Shown: piece by piece, positions 8,868 to 17,076 of the stretch | Layout: each line of letters starts with the position of its first letter | Numbering within the stretch: the first letter of the stretch is position 1 | Source: Austwickia chelonae | GTDB lineage: Bacteria > Actinomycetota > Actinomycetes > Actinomycetales > Dermatophilaceae | DNA length: 64,000 nt | Assembly (NCBI RefSeq): GCF_003391095.1 | Contig: NZ_CP031447.1 | Coordinates: 2,108,001-2,172,000, forward strand | Direction: 5' to 3' | Notes under the pieces: generated by a model | Database searches by the model: none | Seen by the model: the letters and a program-made list of their open reading frames with translations, nothing else | Told to the model about the DNA's origin: nothing | Program-made: the position numbers and the translations under genes

Positions 8868-9962
8868 TCACCCCTCCTGATCCCCACCCAACCAGCGAAC
8901 CAAGGAGGATTCAGCAGTTCTCAACTGGGACAGCGGAACTCGCTCATCATCCTTATGAGCCAACAGCGGATCGCCCGGACCGAAGTTCACCGCAGGAACC
9001 CCCAGCGCCGAGAACCGCGCGACGTCCGTCCACCCCTGCTTCGCCGAGACCCGCACTCCCAGGGCCTCCACGAAAGCCTGCGCCACCGGACGATCCAGCC
9101 CAGGGCGAGCACCCTCGGCCAAGTCGACCACGTCCAAGGCATACTCCGGGAAACACTCCCGAAGGTGGGCCACCGCTTGCTCTCCCGACAGATCGGGCGC
9201 GAAACGGTAATTCACCAACAAAGACGCCTCATCGGGAATCACATTGTTCCCCGAGCCGCCGGAAATACCCACCGCAGACAGCCCCTCCCGATAGATCAGA
9301 CCGTCCACCTCCACCGTCCGGGCCTCGTAGGACGACAGGAAGGACAACGCCGGAGCCAACTTGTGCACCGCGTTCTCCCCCGTCCATGGGCGCCCCGAGT
9401 GCGCAGCGACTCCCGAAGCGGTCAGCCGCACCCGAAGCGTTCCCTTGCACCCACCTTCGACCTCGGCACACGTCGGCTCCAACAACACTGCAAAATCTGC
9501 CTTCAACAGATCCGGGTGCGTCAGCGCCATTCTCCTCAAGCCGTTCCGCTCCGACTCCACTTCCTCACAGTCGTAGAAGATATAAGTGACATCCCGATTC
9601 GGCTCGATGAGCGTAGCGGCCACACGCAGCTGCACCGCGACCCCGCCCTTCATGTCGACGGTCCCCCGGCCCCACATCTGCGGGGCGCCCTCCTCATCCG
9701 CACAGATCCGGGTCGGCAGATTGGGCGGATCGGTCAAGGGCACCGTGTCCAGATGTCCTGCCAAGATCACCCGTTCTGCCCGCCCTGCCTCCGTGCGCGC
9801 CACCACCACATTCCCCGACCGGGTCACCACAAGATGGTCGTACTTGCGCAGTGCCACCTCCACCGCATCCGCCAAAGGCCCCTCCTGGCCACTGACAGAA
9901 GCGATATCGCAGATCGCAGCGGTCAGATCCACCACATCGACTTCAAGATCCAGATCTGTCAT
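8868..9962 (-). CDS. dapE: Succinyl-diaminopimelate desuccinylase
   Basis: A 364-aa M20-family zinc hydrolase that removes succinate from N-succinyl-LL-diaminopimelate in lysine and peptidoglycan synthesis. Zinc and catalytic motifs are visible: 'AGHLDTVPL', 'GRGTVDMKGG', 'DCEEVESERNG' and the C-terminal 'HKDDERVP'. The frame is open upstream, but the ATG at 9962 gives the usual N-terminus and has a TANNNT box 7 nt before it. It is divergent from dapD, which acts two steps earlier in the same pathway. Confidence 0.93.
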   Translation of the reverse strand: MTDLDLEVDVVDLTAAICDIASVSGQEGPLADAVEVALRKYDHLVVTRSGNVVVARTEAGRAERVILAGHLDTVPLTDPPNLPTRICADEEGAPQMWGRGTVDMKGGVAVQLRVAATLIEPNRDVTYIFYDCEEVESERNGLRRMALTHPDLLKADFAVLLEPTCAEVEGGCKGTLRVRLTASGVAAHSGRPWTGENAVHKLAPALSFLSSYEARTVEVDGLIYREGLSAVGISGGSGNNVIPDEASLLVNYRFAPDLSGEQAVAHLRECFPEYALDVVDLAEGARPGLDRPVAQAFVEALGVRVSAKQGWTDVARFSALGVPAVNFGPGDPLLAHKDDERVPLSQLRTAESSLVRWLGGDQEG

Positions 9963-9969
9963 ACCGGTC

Positions 9970-9975
9970 AACCTA
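9970..9975 (-). promoter_or_regulatory. Putative -10 box (TAGGTT) of leaderless dapE
   Basis: On the minus strand TAGGTT lies 7 nt before the dapE ATG at 9962, leaving no room for a ribosome binding site. Confidence 0.45.
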
Positions 9976-10025
9976 GCCCGATGTCCGCACTGATCAAGCC
10001 TCAGCGCGAGTGCAGACAACTCCTC

Positions 10026-10031
10026 TACGCT
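10026..10031 (+). promoter_or_regulatory. Putative -10 box (TACGCT) of leaderless dapD
   Basis: TACGCT lies 8 nt upstream of the dapD ATG at 10040 and no Shine-Dalgarno sequence is present. It is arranged back to back with the dapE box within 62 bp, a compact divergent lysine-pathway promoter. Confidence 0.45.
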
Positions 10032-10039
10032 TGGGCGTC

Positions 10040-10978
10040 ATGACTACGCAGCGCGCCGCGTGGGGCTGGGGCCTCGCGACCACTACAGAATCAGGCACGA
10101 TCCTCGACACCTGGTACCCCGCACCCGAGCTCGGTGAAGCACCCGAGGACAGCCCTCACGCTGCACCGGTAGAACTCGCCGCCCTGGAGAAGACCGACCC
10201 CCGACGCGGGGTGCACACCACCGTCGTTCAGACCCGTATCGACCTGGACACACCCCCGGCCGACACCTCCGACGCCTACTTGCGGCTGCACCTCATCTCC
10301 CACCGCTTGGTCGAGCCGAACAGCATCAACCTGGAGGGTATTTTCGGAAAACTTCCGAATGTCGTCTGGACCTCGGCCGGCCCCTGCTCCCCCGAGGGCT
10401 TCGAGACGACCCGCGCTCGGCTGCGCGCCGACGGGCCGGTAGCCGTCTACGGTGTCGACAAATTCCCCCGCATGGTCGACTACGTACTACCCACCGGGGT
10501 CCGCATCGCCGATGCCGACCGGGTCCGCCTGGGCGCTTACCTCGCCGAAGGCACGACCGTCATGCATGAAGGCTTCATCAACTTCAACGCAGGCACTCTC
10601 GGGCATTCCATGGTCGAAGGTCGCATCAGCCAAGGCGTAGTCGTCGAGGACGGCTCCGACATCGGTGGCGGCGCCTCCACCATGGGCACACTCTCCGGCG
10701 GAGGAACCCAACGCGTCCGCATCGGGAAACGTTGCCTGCTGGGCGCTGAATCAGGGTTGGGTATCGCACTGGGCGACGACTGCGTCGTCGAAGCCGGTCT
10801 CTACGTGACCGCAGGCACGAAGGTCACCTTGTCCGACGGTCGCATCGTCAAAGCCCGTGAGCTCTCCGGCCAGTCCGGGCTGTTGTTCATCCGCAATTCC
10901 GTCTCCGGCACCGTGGAGGTCCGTTCCCGGAATGGTCACGGCATCCAGCTGAACTCCGCACTACATGCGAACGACTGA
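10040..10978 (+). CDS. dapD: 2,3,4,5-tetrahydropyridine-2,6-dicarboxylate N-succinyltransferase
   Basis: A 312-aa succinyl-CoA-dependent transferase of the long actinobacterial DapD type. The middle and C-terminal part is a left-handed beta helix of hexapeptide repeats (for example [17 protein letters not shown], then [20 protein letters not shown]), which builds the trimer active sites. It commits tetrahydrodipicolinate to the succinylase branch. The ATG at 10040 gives the family N-terminus; a GTG ten codons upstream is less likely. Its 3' end overlaps the next gene by 14 bp. Confidence 0.95.
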   Translation: MTTQRAAWGWGLATTTESGTILDTWYPAPELGEAPEDSPHAAPVELAALEKTDPRRGVHTTVVQTRIDLDTPPADTSDAYLRLHLISHRLVEPNSINLEGIFGKLPNVVWTSAGPCSPEGFETTRARLRADGPVAVYGVDKFPRMVDYVLPTGVRIADADRVRLGAYLAEGTTVMHEGFINFNAGTLGHSMVEGRISQGVVVEDGSDIGGGASTMGTLSGGGTQRVRIGKRCLLGAESGLGIALGDDCVVEAGLYVTAGTKVTLSDGRIVKARELSGQSGLLFIRNSVSGTVEVRSRNGHGIQLNSALHAND

Positions 10979-11873
10979 CTCCTGGGGGTCTCCCGGCTGG
11001 GGGGTCGCTGAACCGCAGCGGCCCTCCCGCCGGTCCCGCCGTCACCGGTTCATCGCAGGGATGGGTGTCCTTGTGCTGACTGCCACCGGCGGGGTCTTCG
11101 TCTACCACCTGCTGGACAGTGGATTCATCGGGCCGCCCCGATGCACCTTCACCAACCAGCGAGGCGCCGAGTTCGACCTGACTACCGAACAAGCCCGACA
11201 TGCCTCGACGATCTCAGCCGCCGCCAGCCGCCGCCAGATGCCCCCCAGAGCAGCCACCATCGCTATCGCCACCGCGATGCAGGAATCGAAATTACGCAAT
11301 CTCACCGGAGGCGACAGAGACTCCGTCGGACTTTTTCAACAGCGGCCCAGCCAGGGGTGGGGAACCATCGCCCAGATCCGCGACCCCGTCTACTCCACCG
11401 ACAAGTTCTACGACGGCCTGGTCAAAGTCCCCGGCTGGCAAGAAATGCCCCTGACCAAAGCAGCCCAGAAAGTGCAGCTCAGCGGGTTTCCCAATGCTTA
11501 TGCACAGCATGAGACCCCGGCAGAGGCCTATGCCGCCCCACTCACCGGTGTCCGCCCGCTCAGCATGACCTGTTCGCTGGGCAAAGCCGAAACCGGAGCA
11601 TCAGCCGACGACGTCCAGAAACAGCTCCTGCGGGAGACCGGGCTCCGCGCTCAGATCAAGAACAACGCCTTGGTCCTCGAGCCAGGAAGCAAACGGGCTG
11701 CCGGCACAGCAGCTACCTGGGCGCTGGCAGGAGCCGACGAATTCGGGATCTCCGAAGTCAGGCTCGGCAAGAAGATCTGGAAACGAGAGGCGTCCTCGGA
11801 TGCTCCGGCCTGGTCTGATCATGGTGATCCGGCCTCGGAGAACGCTGTCCGGATCACCATGATCAAGCGCTGA
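10965..11873 (+). CDS. Secreted or membrane-anchored lysozyme-like (transglycosylase-fold) protein
   Basis: A 302-aa protein with a basic N-terminus and one transmembrane or signal-anchor segment (about residues 31-50). The extracytoplasmic domain contains '[12 protein letters not shown]' and '[16 protein letters not shown]', the pattern of lytic-transglycosylase-like folds (a Glu after Q, then GLFQ). E108 is a candidate catalytic acid. It probably acts on peptidoglycan, but this actinobacterial family is uncharacterised. The start overlaps dapD, suggesting coupling to diaminopimelate and cell-wall synthesis. A perfect 17-bp inverted repeat lies in the last codons. Confidence 0.65.
   Translation: MRTTDSWGSPGWGVAEPQRPSRRSRRHRFIAGMGVLVLTATGGVFVYHLLDSGFIGPPRCTFTNQRGAEFDLTTEQARHASTISAAASRRQMPPRAATIAIATAMQESKLRNLTGGDRDSVGLFQQRPSQGWGTIAQIRDPVYSTDKFYDGLVKVPGWQEMPLTKAAQKVQLSGFPNAYAQHETPAEAYAAPLTGVRPLSMTCSLGKAETGASADDVQKQLLRETGLRAQIKNNALVLEPGSKRAAGTAATWALAGADEFGISEVRLGKKIWKREASSDAPAWSDHGDPASENAVRITMIKR
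11816..11865. repeat. Perfect 17-bp inverted repeat inside the 3' end of a coding region
   Basis: The arms 11816-11832 and 11849-11865 are exact reverse complements (TGATCATGGTGATCCGG), separated by 16 nt. The element ends just before the stop at 11871-11873 and faces the convergent dapC gene. It could form a very stable mRNA hairpin and act as a bidirectional transcription barrier. There is no T-tract. Confidence 0.8.
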
Positions 11874-11891
11874 CTGCCAGAGCACCCACGG

Positions 11892-13094
11892 TCAAGTCCT
11901 GACGGAGCCGACGAGTCGAGAAGCCGCAGCAGCGATCCGCTCGTCGGTAGCCGTCAGGGCGATCCGCACATGCTGCGACCCACCTGCACCGTAGAAGGAC
12001 CCCGGCGCTGCCAAGACGCCCATCCCGGCGAGAAAGTCCACCGTCTTCCAGCAGTCCTCGCCACGCGTGACCCAGAAGTACAGCCCGGCTTCGGAAGCCT
12101 CGATCTCGAAACCCGCTTCGAGCAGAGCAGGTAGAAGCACCGAACGACGCAACGCATAGCGTTCCCGCTGCTCAGCCACATGGGTGTCATCGGACAAGGC
12201 GACCCGCATCGCTTCCTGGACCGGAGAAGGCATCATCATCCCTGAGTGACGGCGCACCTCCAGCAGTCCTGCGACCAGAGCTCGGTCGCCAGCGACAAAA
12301 GCAGCCCGATAACCACCCAAGTTGCTTTGTTTGCTCAGCGAATAGCACACCAACAGCCCGGTGTGGTCACCGCCGCAGACCCGAGGGTCGAGCAGGCTCG
12401 GCACCGCCGTCGGCGCACCCACGACCGCATCAGGCAGGTCTTCCCTCCAGTCGAGCTCGGCGTAACACTCATCGCCGACCACGACTGCACCCCGACGCCG
12501 AGCCCAGGCCACCATCTCAGCCAGCTCTTCGACACCGGTCACTTTTCCAGTGGGATTACCCGGGCTGTTCACCCAGATCAACGAGGGAGCGTCAGCAGCC
12601 TCTGCCGGCCCGAGCTCAGCGACCCCGTCGAAAGGGAAAGGCGTCGCCCCGGCCAAACGGGCACCCACGTCATAGGTCGGATAAGCAATCGACGGGAAGG
12701 CGACAGCATCACCAGGTCCGAGCCCCAGCAGCGTCGGCAGCCAGGCCACCATCTCCTTGCTCCCGATCGTGGGCAGCACACCTGCCGGATCGAGCCCAGC
12801 CACCCCCCGGCGCCGCTCGAACCATTCCACGACCGCTGCCCGCAAGGCAGCAGTGCCATGCGTCTGTGGATACCCGTGCGCGTCAGCAGCCTCGGCCAGA
12901 GCCCTCCGGATCACCTCCGGAGTGGGGTCGACCGGGGTTCCCATCGACAGGTCGACGATGCCCTCAGGGTGCGCTGACGCCTGCCGTTTGGCAGGAGCAA
13001 GCGTGTCCCACGGGAAATCAGGTAGACCGAAGCGCTGAGCGGGCGAGAGACCACCCAAGGTCTTCCCGCCCGCCCGCTGCGATGCCGCGCTCAC
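11892..13094 (-). CDS. dapC: Succinyldiaminopimelate transaminase
   Basis: A 400-aa fold-type I PLP aminotransferase. The PLP lysine is in 'CYSLSKQSNLGGYRAA', and the conserved 'NSPGNPTGKV' and 'GDECYAELDW' motifs precede it. It matches the actinobacterial DapC family encoded next to ferredoxin fdxA. It transfers an amino group from glutamate to N-succinyl-2-amino-6-ketopimelate, the step between DapD and DapE. The GTG start overlaps the fdxA stop by 4 bp (GTGA). Confidence 0.92.
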   Translation of the reverse strand: MSAASQRAGGKTLGGLSPAQRFGLPDFPWDTLAPAKRQASAHPEGIVDLSMGTPVDPTPEVIRRALAEAADAHGYPQTHGTAALRAAVVEWFERRRGVAGLDPAGVLPTIGSKEMVAWLPTLLGLGPGDAVAFPSIAYPTYDVGARLAGATPFPFDGVAELGPAEAADAPSLIWVNSPGNPTGKVTGVEELAEMVAWARRRGAVVVGDECYAELDWREDLPDAVVGAPTAVPSLLDPRVCGGDHTGLLVCYSLSKQSNLGGYRAAFVAGDRALVAGLLEVRRHSGMMMPSPVQEAMRVALSDDTHVAEQRERYALRRSVLLPALLEAGFEIEASEAGLYFWVTRGEDCWKTVDFLAGMGVLAAPGSFYGAGGSQHVRIALTATDERIAAAASRLVGSVRT

Positions 13095-13411
13095 TCGCCC
13101 TGAGGGGGCAGAGCCGAGATCAGCGGGTGGTCCTTGCCGATCTTTCCGAGCTTAGCCGCACCACCAGGGCTGCCGAGGTCGTCGAAGAACTCGGCGTTCG
13201 CACCGGTGTAGTCGGTCCACTCGTCCGGGACGTCGTCCTCGTAGAAGATCGCTTCGGTCGGGCATACGGGTTCACAGGCCCCGCAGTCCACGCATTCGTC
13301 CGGGTGGATATACAGCGAACGTTCGCCCTCGTAGATGCAGTCGACGGGACATTCCTCGATGCAAGCCTTGTCCTTGATATCGACGCAAGGCTGAGCGATG
13401 ACGTACGTCAT
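13091..13411 (-). CDS. fdxA: Seven-iron ferredoxin
   Basis: A 106-aa ferredoxin with Cys patterns for a [3Fe-4S] and a [4Fe-4S] cluster: C9 and C17, C21, C25 in the first half, then 'CVDCGACEPVCP' in the second. It starts MTYVIAQPCVD, typical of actinobacterial FdxA. AGGAGG lies 8 nt before the ATG, which fixes the start even though the frame is open further upstream. It is translationally coupled to dapC, a conserved pairing of unknown logic. Confidence 0.95.
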   Translation of the reverse strand: MTYVIAQPCVDIKDKACIEECPVDCIYEGERSLYIHPDECVDCGACEPVCPTEAIFYEDDVPDEWTDYTGANAEFFDDLGSPGGAAKLGKIGKDHPLISALPPQGE

Positions 13412-13558
13412 GGGATAGGTCCTCCTGAACTGGTATGACGCCAGACACAGTATCCCCCCCAAGGGCCCTGTTGTGGAACGGGCCCGTGATCAGGAAACAC
13501 CGATTCGTCACAAATACTCTTGCAAGACCTCATCGGCGAATCCTTCCACCAGGAAAGA

Positions 13559-15469
13559 TCAGCCGCAGGTCACCGCAGGCACCGGCGCATAACGCGTGAA
13601 GATCTCGTCACGACGTTCCTCCCGCCCCTGCACCATCAGCACCCGCCGCACCGTGATGTCGAAACCGGGCTGTAGAGCCCTCGCCCGGCATCCCGCAGAA
13701 CGGTCCCGGACAGCCTCCGGCCGCGTCACCTTCGTCGGCCGTAATGCCGTCACCGTCGTCTCGGTGTCCGGAGGACCCCATAAGACGACATCGACCGAGG
13801 TTCCACTCGTCCGAGCGGTGACCAACACGCCGCCCGCCGCGTCCGCGGAGAACGAGACGTCCGGGCCGTCCGAGCCGACCCTGGCGTCCAAACCAGCGGA
13901 CAGCCCCGGCACATAGGAGGAGAACGCCGTCCGCGGTCCCATCAGCAACCCCGCGCGAAAAGCCGCCTCGTGGACCGCCGAAGCCACCTGCCCGACTCCA
14001 CCGTCGTCCTGTTTGCCGATGCCCGGAAGCGTCCCGGCCGTCGCGACAAAACCTCGATCTGCTGTCCGAGCGCCCACCGTCGCATTGAACGAGAACGGCT
14101 TGCCCGGAGCGAGTACCGTACCGTCCAACAACTTCACGGCCTGCCCCGCATTGGCCAGCTTCCCGCTCTCCGTATCAGCGGAGAAACGCACCGATGCCCG
14201 GCCGATCTCCGAAGAAATCCGATAACCGGAGACCTCCCCCGCGGTCAACGTGGGAGCCAAGGGCACCGACTTCACCTCGGCTCGACGCGGCGACCCCGTC
14301 AACGCCTTCGTGATCTCGGCCACCGCGGAAAGACCCTCGATCTGCGAACCCGCCCGTTCCGGCACCACCACGGGACGTAGCCCATCCACCCGGACCGTCG
14401 CATTCACCGGCGGACGTTCCAGAGCCGGACCGACCGACCGCAGAATATCCACGATCTCCTTTTCCCCCACCTTCAAGGACAGCGCACCGCCCTCCTCGGC
14501 CATGCTCAACGCCGGTGCGAACTGCACCGGTTGCACCGTGACCGTTCCCCCCGCAGCCACCACCTCCACCGGCCCGGCCACAGCCTTACGCGCCACCGCC
14601 TCCACCGCCTGGTCGAACACCTCCACCGGCACCCGGGGCGCCTGCTCCTGCACCACTCCACGCACCGCAGGGGCCTGCGGCCACCGTTCCTCTACCGCGC
14701 GCGCCGTCGCCGCGAAATCCACCGTTCGTCCCGCCACCGGACGATCAGCGACGACTGCGGCGGCAGGAAAGGTCACCGATCCTTCCTTCACCGGCCGTTC
14801 CACCTGGGCTGCGGCCGAGGCCAAAGCAGTTCGCAGCACCGCTTGATCGACGCTTGAACGCACCGGGACGTCGAAGCCGCCCCGCAGTCGTCGCCATACG
14901 GTCGTGGGATTCAGCTGAAGTCCGGTGACCTGAGAAACCGTCGCGATGCTGTCGATACGGACGCCGGACTGCCGCGGTGAAAGCATCACCGTCTGGTCCG
15001 CCAGCCGTACGCTCAACGGCCGACGCTCCCATCGGGGGGATGCGCTCTCGATCCGTTGCCGAGCACTCTCCGGGTCCAGGCCTCCGATCTCGATGCCTCC
15101 TGCGGAGACCCGGTCCGGCACATCACGTCCGGCATACCAGGCCAGCAGTACGTAGGCGGCGCTCAGGGCTGCTACAGCGATGGAGACCCAGGCCACTACT
15201 TTCATCCATGGCCTCAGCGGGTCCTCCTGTCCGTCCTCACGGGGGCGGAGCCGTCGTTCGGTGAAGAAAGCGACCGGACCCCGAGCAGGAAAACGTGGTC
15301 GGCCTCCCTTCGTCATCTCTGACGGGTCCGGGGTGATTCGAGCTGTGCCGGCGCTTGGCGTCTCGACCGGGGTGTTCGCGGCCACAGGCGTCTGTGCGGG
15401 GCCGCCGACCGCTTCCCGCTCAGGCAGTGGCTCCTGGGCGTCGGGGCTGGGTCGACGGCCTTCAGTCAT
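13559..15469 (-). CDS. VanW family protein with peptidoglycan-binding-like domain
   Basis: A 636-aa envelope protein with a long Pro-rich cytoplasmic N-terminus and one transmembrane helix at about residues 90-112. Repeated putative peptidoglycan-binding (PG_binding_4-like) segments follow. The VanW domain covers roughly residues 440-570, with 'FSFNATVGARTADRGF' and 'GGVGQVASAVHEAAFRAG'. VanW proteins are named from a vancomycin-resistance cluster, but their biochemical role is unknown. The start overlaps the flavin reductase stop by 4 bp, so it belongs to the mshB operon. Confidence 0.85.
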   Translation of the reverse strand: MTEGRRPSPDAQEPLPEREAVGGPAQTPVAANTPVETPSAGTARITPDPSEMTKGGRPRFPARGPVAFFTERRLRPREDGQEDPLRPWMKVVAWVSIAVAALSAAYVLLAWYAGRDVPDRVSAGGIEIGGLDPESARQRIESASPRWERRPLSVRLADQTVMLSPRQSGVRIDSIATVSQVTGLQLNPTTVWRRLRGGFDVPVRSSVDQAVLRTALASAAAQVERPVKEGSVTFPAAAVVADRPVAGRTVDFAATARAVEERWPQAPAVRGVVQEQAPRVPVEVFDQAVEAVARKAVAGPVEVVAAGGTVTVQPVQFAPALSMAEEGGALSLKVGEKEIVDILRSVGPALERPPVNATVRVDGLRPVVVPERAGSQIEGLSAVAEITKALTGSPRRAEVKSVPLAPTLTAGEVSGYRISSEIGRASVRFSADTESGKLANAGQAVKLLDGTVLAPGKPFSFNATVGARTADRGFVATAGTLPGIGKQDDGGVGQVASAVHEAAFRAGLLMGPRTAFSSYVPGLSAGLDARVGSDGPDVSFSADAAGGVLVTARTSGTSVDVVLWGPPDTETTVTALRPTKVTRPEAVRDRSAGCRARALQPGFDITVRRVLMVQGREERRDEIFTRYAPVPAVTCG

Positions 15470-16023
15470 CTCAAGCTCCGATATTCCCCGCGATAGAAGA
15501 CCAGTGCCTCATCCGGATCGTCCGGAGCGGACAGGGAAACGACCTCGCCCACCACGATGGTGTGGTCCCCGGCCGGATGGGTCGCGGTGGTTCGGCACTC
15601 CAGATGGGCCAGGGCGTTCGTCAGCAGAGGAACCCCGGTGGACTCCCCCGCGTGGTGCGGGATCCGGTCGAGTTGCCCGGCCAAAGGCCTCCCGGGAGAA
15701 GCCAACCAGTCGGCTACTGCCCGGGAGTGATCGGCCAGCACGCTGACCCCCCACACCCCGGAGGAAAGGATGGCGTCGTGGAACCGCGAGTCCTGATGCA
15801 CACACACCAAGATCTGCAAGGGTTCCAAGGACACCGAGGTCACCGAATTCGCCGTGATCGCGTGCTCGTGACCAGCGCATCGGGTGGTGACGACGGTGAC
15901 GCCCGTGGCGAAGCGACCGAAGACACGTCGGAAAAGACCGACATCGACGAAAGCAGGACCGTCGCTGCTCTCGATCGGTGGCTGGACGCCGCTGGGTCCT
16001 GGCATCAGACCAGCACCGTTCAT
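15466..16023 (-). CDS. Flavin reductase family protein (FMN-binding split barrel)
   Basis: A 185-aa protein of the flavin reductase-like/HpaC family. Typical segments are 'FRRVFGRFATGVTVVTTR', 'ITANSVTSVSLEPLQILVCV' and 'HLECRTTATHPAGDHTIVVGEV'. It would supply reduced flavin to a monooxygenase, but no oxygenase partner is adjacent. It overlaps both neighbours by 4 bp (ATGA), between mshB upstream and the VanW gene downstream, so the three are likely co-translated. Confidence 0.85.
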   Translation of the reverse strand: MNGAGLMPGPSGVQPPIESSDGPAFVDVGLFRRVFGRFATGVTVVTTRCAGHEHAITANSVTSVSLEPLQILVCVHQDSRFHDAILSSGVWGVSVLADHSRAVADWLASPGRPLAGQLDRIPHHAGESTGVPLLTNALAHLECRTTATHPAGDHTIVVGEVVSLSAPDDPDEALVFYRGEYRSLR

Positions 16024-16913
16024 GGCGCCATCCGTGGGTCGACGTCCTCGTCCAACCCGGCCCGGGCCAGGAAGGCCCCGGTTCCGGCGTCCAGTGGCGT
16101 GAACGACTCGATATCGCTCAGCCGAGCGGCGATGTCATTCGACAGGGCGTACCAGCCTTGCCCGACACGGACCTGCGTCTCATGGCAGCGCAGCGCCTCA
16201 TTGCGTCTGCGCAGCGCCTCGGTGCTGCCGCGTACGTCCCAAGCCACCAGTCCATCGTCCACCACTCCTGGCGGAAATGCTTCTCGAGATCCGGGAACGA
16301 TCAGACCAGCATCCGTGGGAGTGTGTTTCGCGACCCAGGCACGATCTGCGCTGGCCTGGCTGCGGCGGACCACGACGGCCCACAACGCCGGGCGTTCCTT
16401 CGGTGGCAGAGTGGTGACCGCAGCGCAGGTCGCCTCGTAGACCCGGACGTGGTCCGGATGGGAGTACCCTCCGTGTGGGTCGTAGGTCACGACCACCTGG
16501 GGACGCAGCGCCCGAAGGTGGTCGGCGACGGCAGCGGACACTTCAGGAAGGGGCGCCCGGCACAGTGCCCGAGGGTGTTCCATCGACGGGCTGCCGGCCA
16601 TCCCCGAGTCACGGTATTTGGCTCGCCCAGGTCCGAGGACCGATTCCCCCAGGACGTGTTCGATGACGCCCAGCTTGTCCATCGCCGCCCTGAGTTCGAC
16701 CCGCCGACGGGCTTCCAGCCCGCCCTCCTTGTCGGCGGTGAGATGGGCCAGGTCAGGGGGGATGACCTCACCCTCGTCGCCCAAGGTACAGGTCAGGACG
16801 TGGACATCGTCTCCGTCGATCACACGTTGGGCCAGGGTGACGCCGGTGGCGAGAGTCTCGTCGTCGGGATGGGCATGCACGAAGAGGAGCGTGCGCCGGG
16901 TCTGTTCGCTCAT
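16020..16913 (-). CDS. mshB: N-acetyl-1-D-myo-inositol-2-amino-2-deoxy-alpha-D-glucopyranoside deacetylase (mycothiol biosynthesis)
   Basis: A 297-aa LmbE/PIG-L-type zinc deacetylase. The 'HAHPDDETLATG' motif near the N-terminus and 'GGYSHPDHVRV' near residue 145 supply the zinc ligands and the general base. It deacetylates GlcNAc-Ins in mycothiol synthesis, the low-molecular-weight thiol of actinobacteria. Close homologue Mca (mycothiol conjugate amidase) is the alternative; length and sequence favour MshB. The ATG at 16913 begins MSEQTRRTLLFVHAHPDD and is preferred over an upstream start that adds 44 unconserved residues. Confidence 0.88.
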   Translation of the reverse strand: MSEQTRRTLLFVHAHPDDETLATGVTLAQRVIDGDDVHVLTCTLGDEGEVIPPDLAHLTADKEGGLEARRRVELRAAMDKLGVIEHVLGESVLGPGRAKYRDSGMAGSPSMEHPRALCRAPLPEVSAAVADHLRALRPQVVVTYDPHGGYSHPDHVRVYEATCAAVTTLPPKERPALWAVVVRRSQASADRAWVAKHTPTDAGLIVPGSREAFPPGVVDDGLVAWDVRGSTEALRRRNEALRCHETQVRVGQGWYALSNDIAARLSDIESFTPLDAGTGAFLARAGLDEDVDPRMAP

Positions 16914-17076
16914 GATCTCACCACGGTAGCGGGATCGTGCCCGATCCGCCCACGCCCTCGCCCTTACACGCTTCCTGGGCAAACCGTTCGCCCCTCCTGG
17001 CCCCGTCCCGCAGTCGATGCGTCGTCCGGAGAAGGAAGTCGACACGGCCGGTGGGCACGACCCCGCATCTGCGGGT

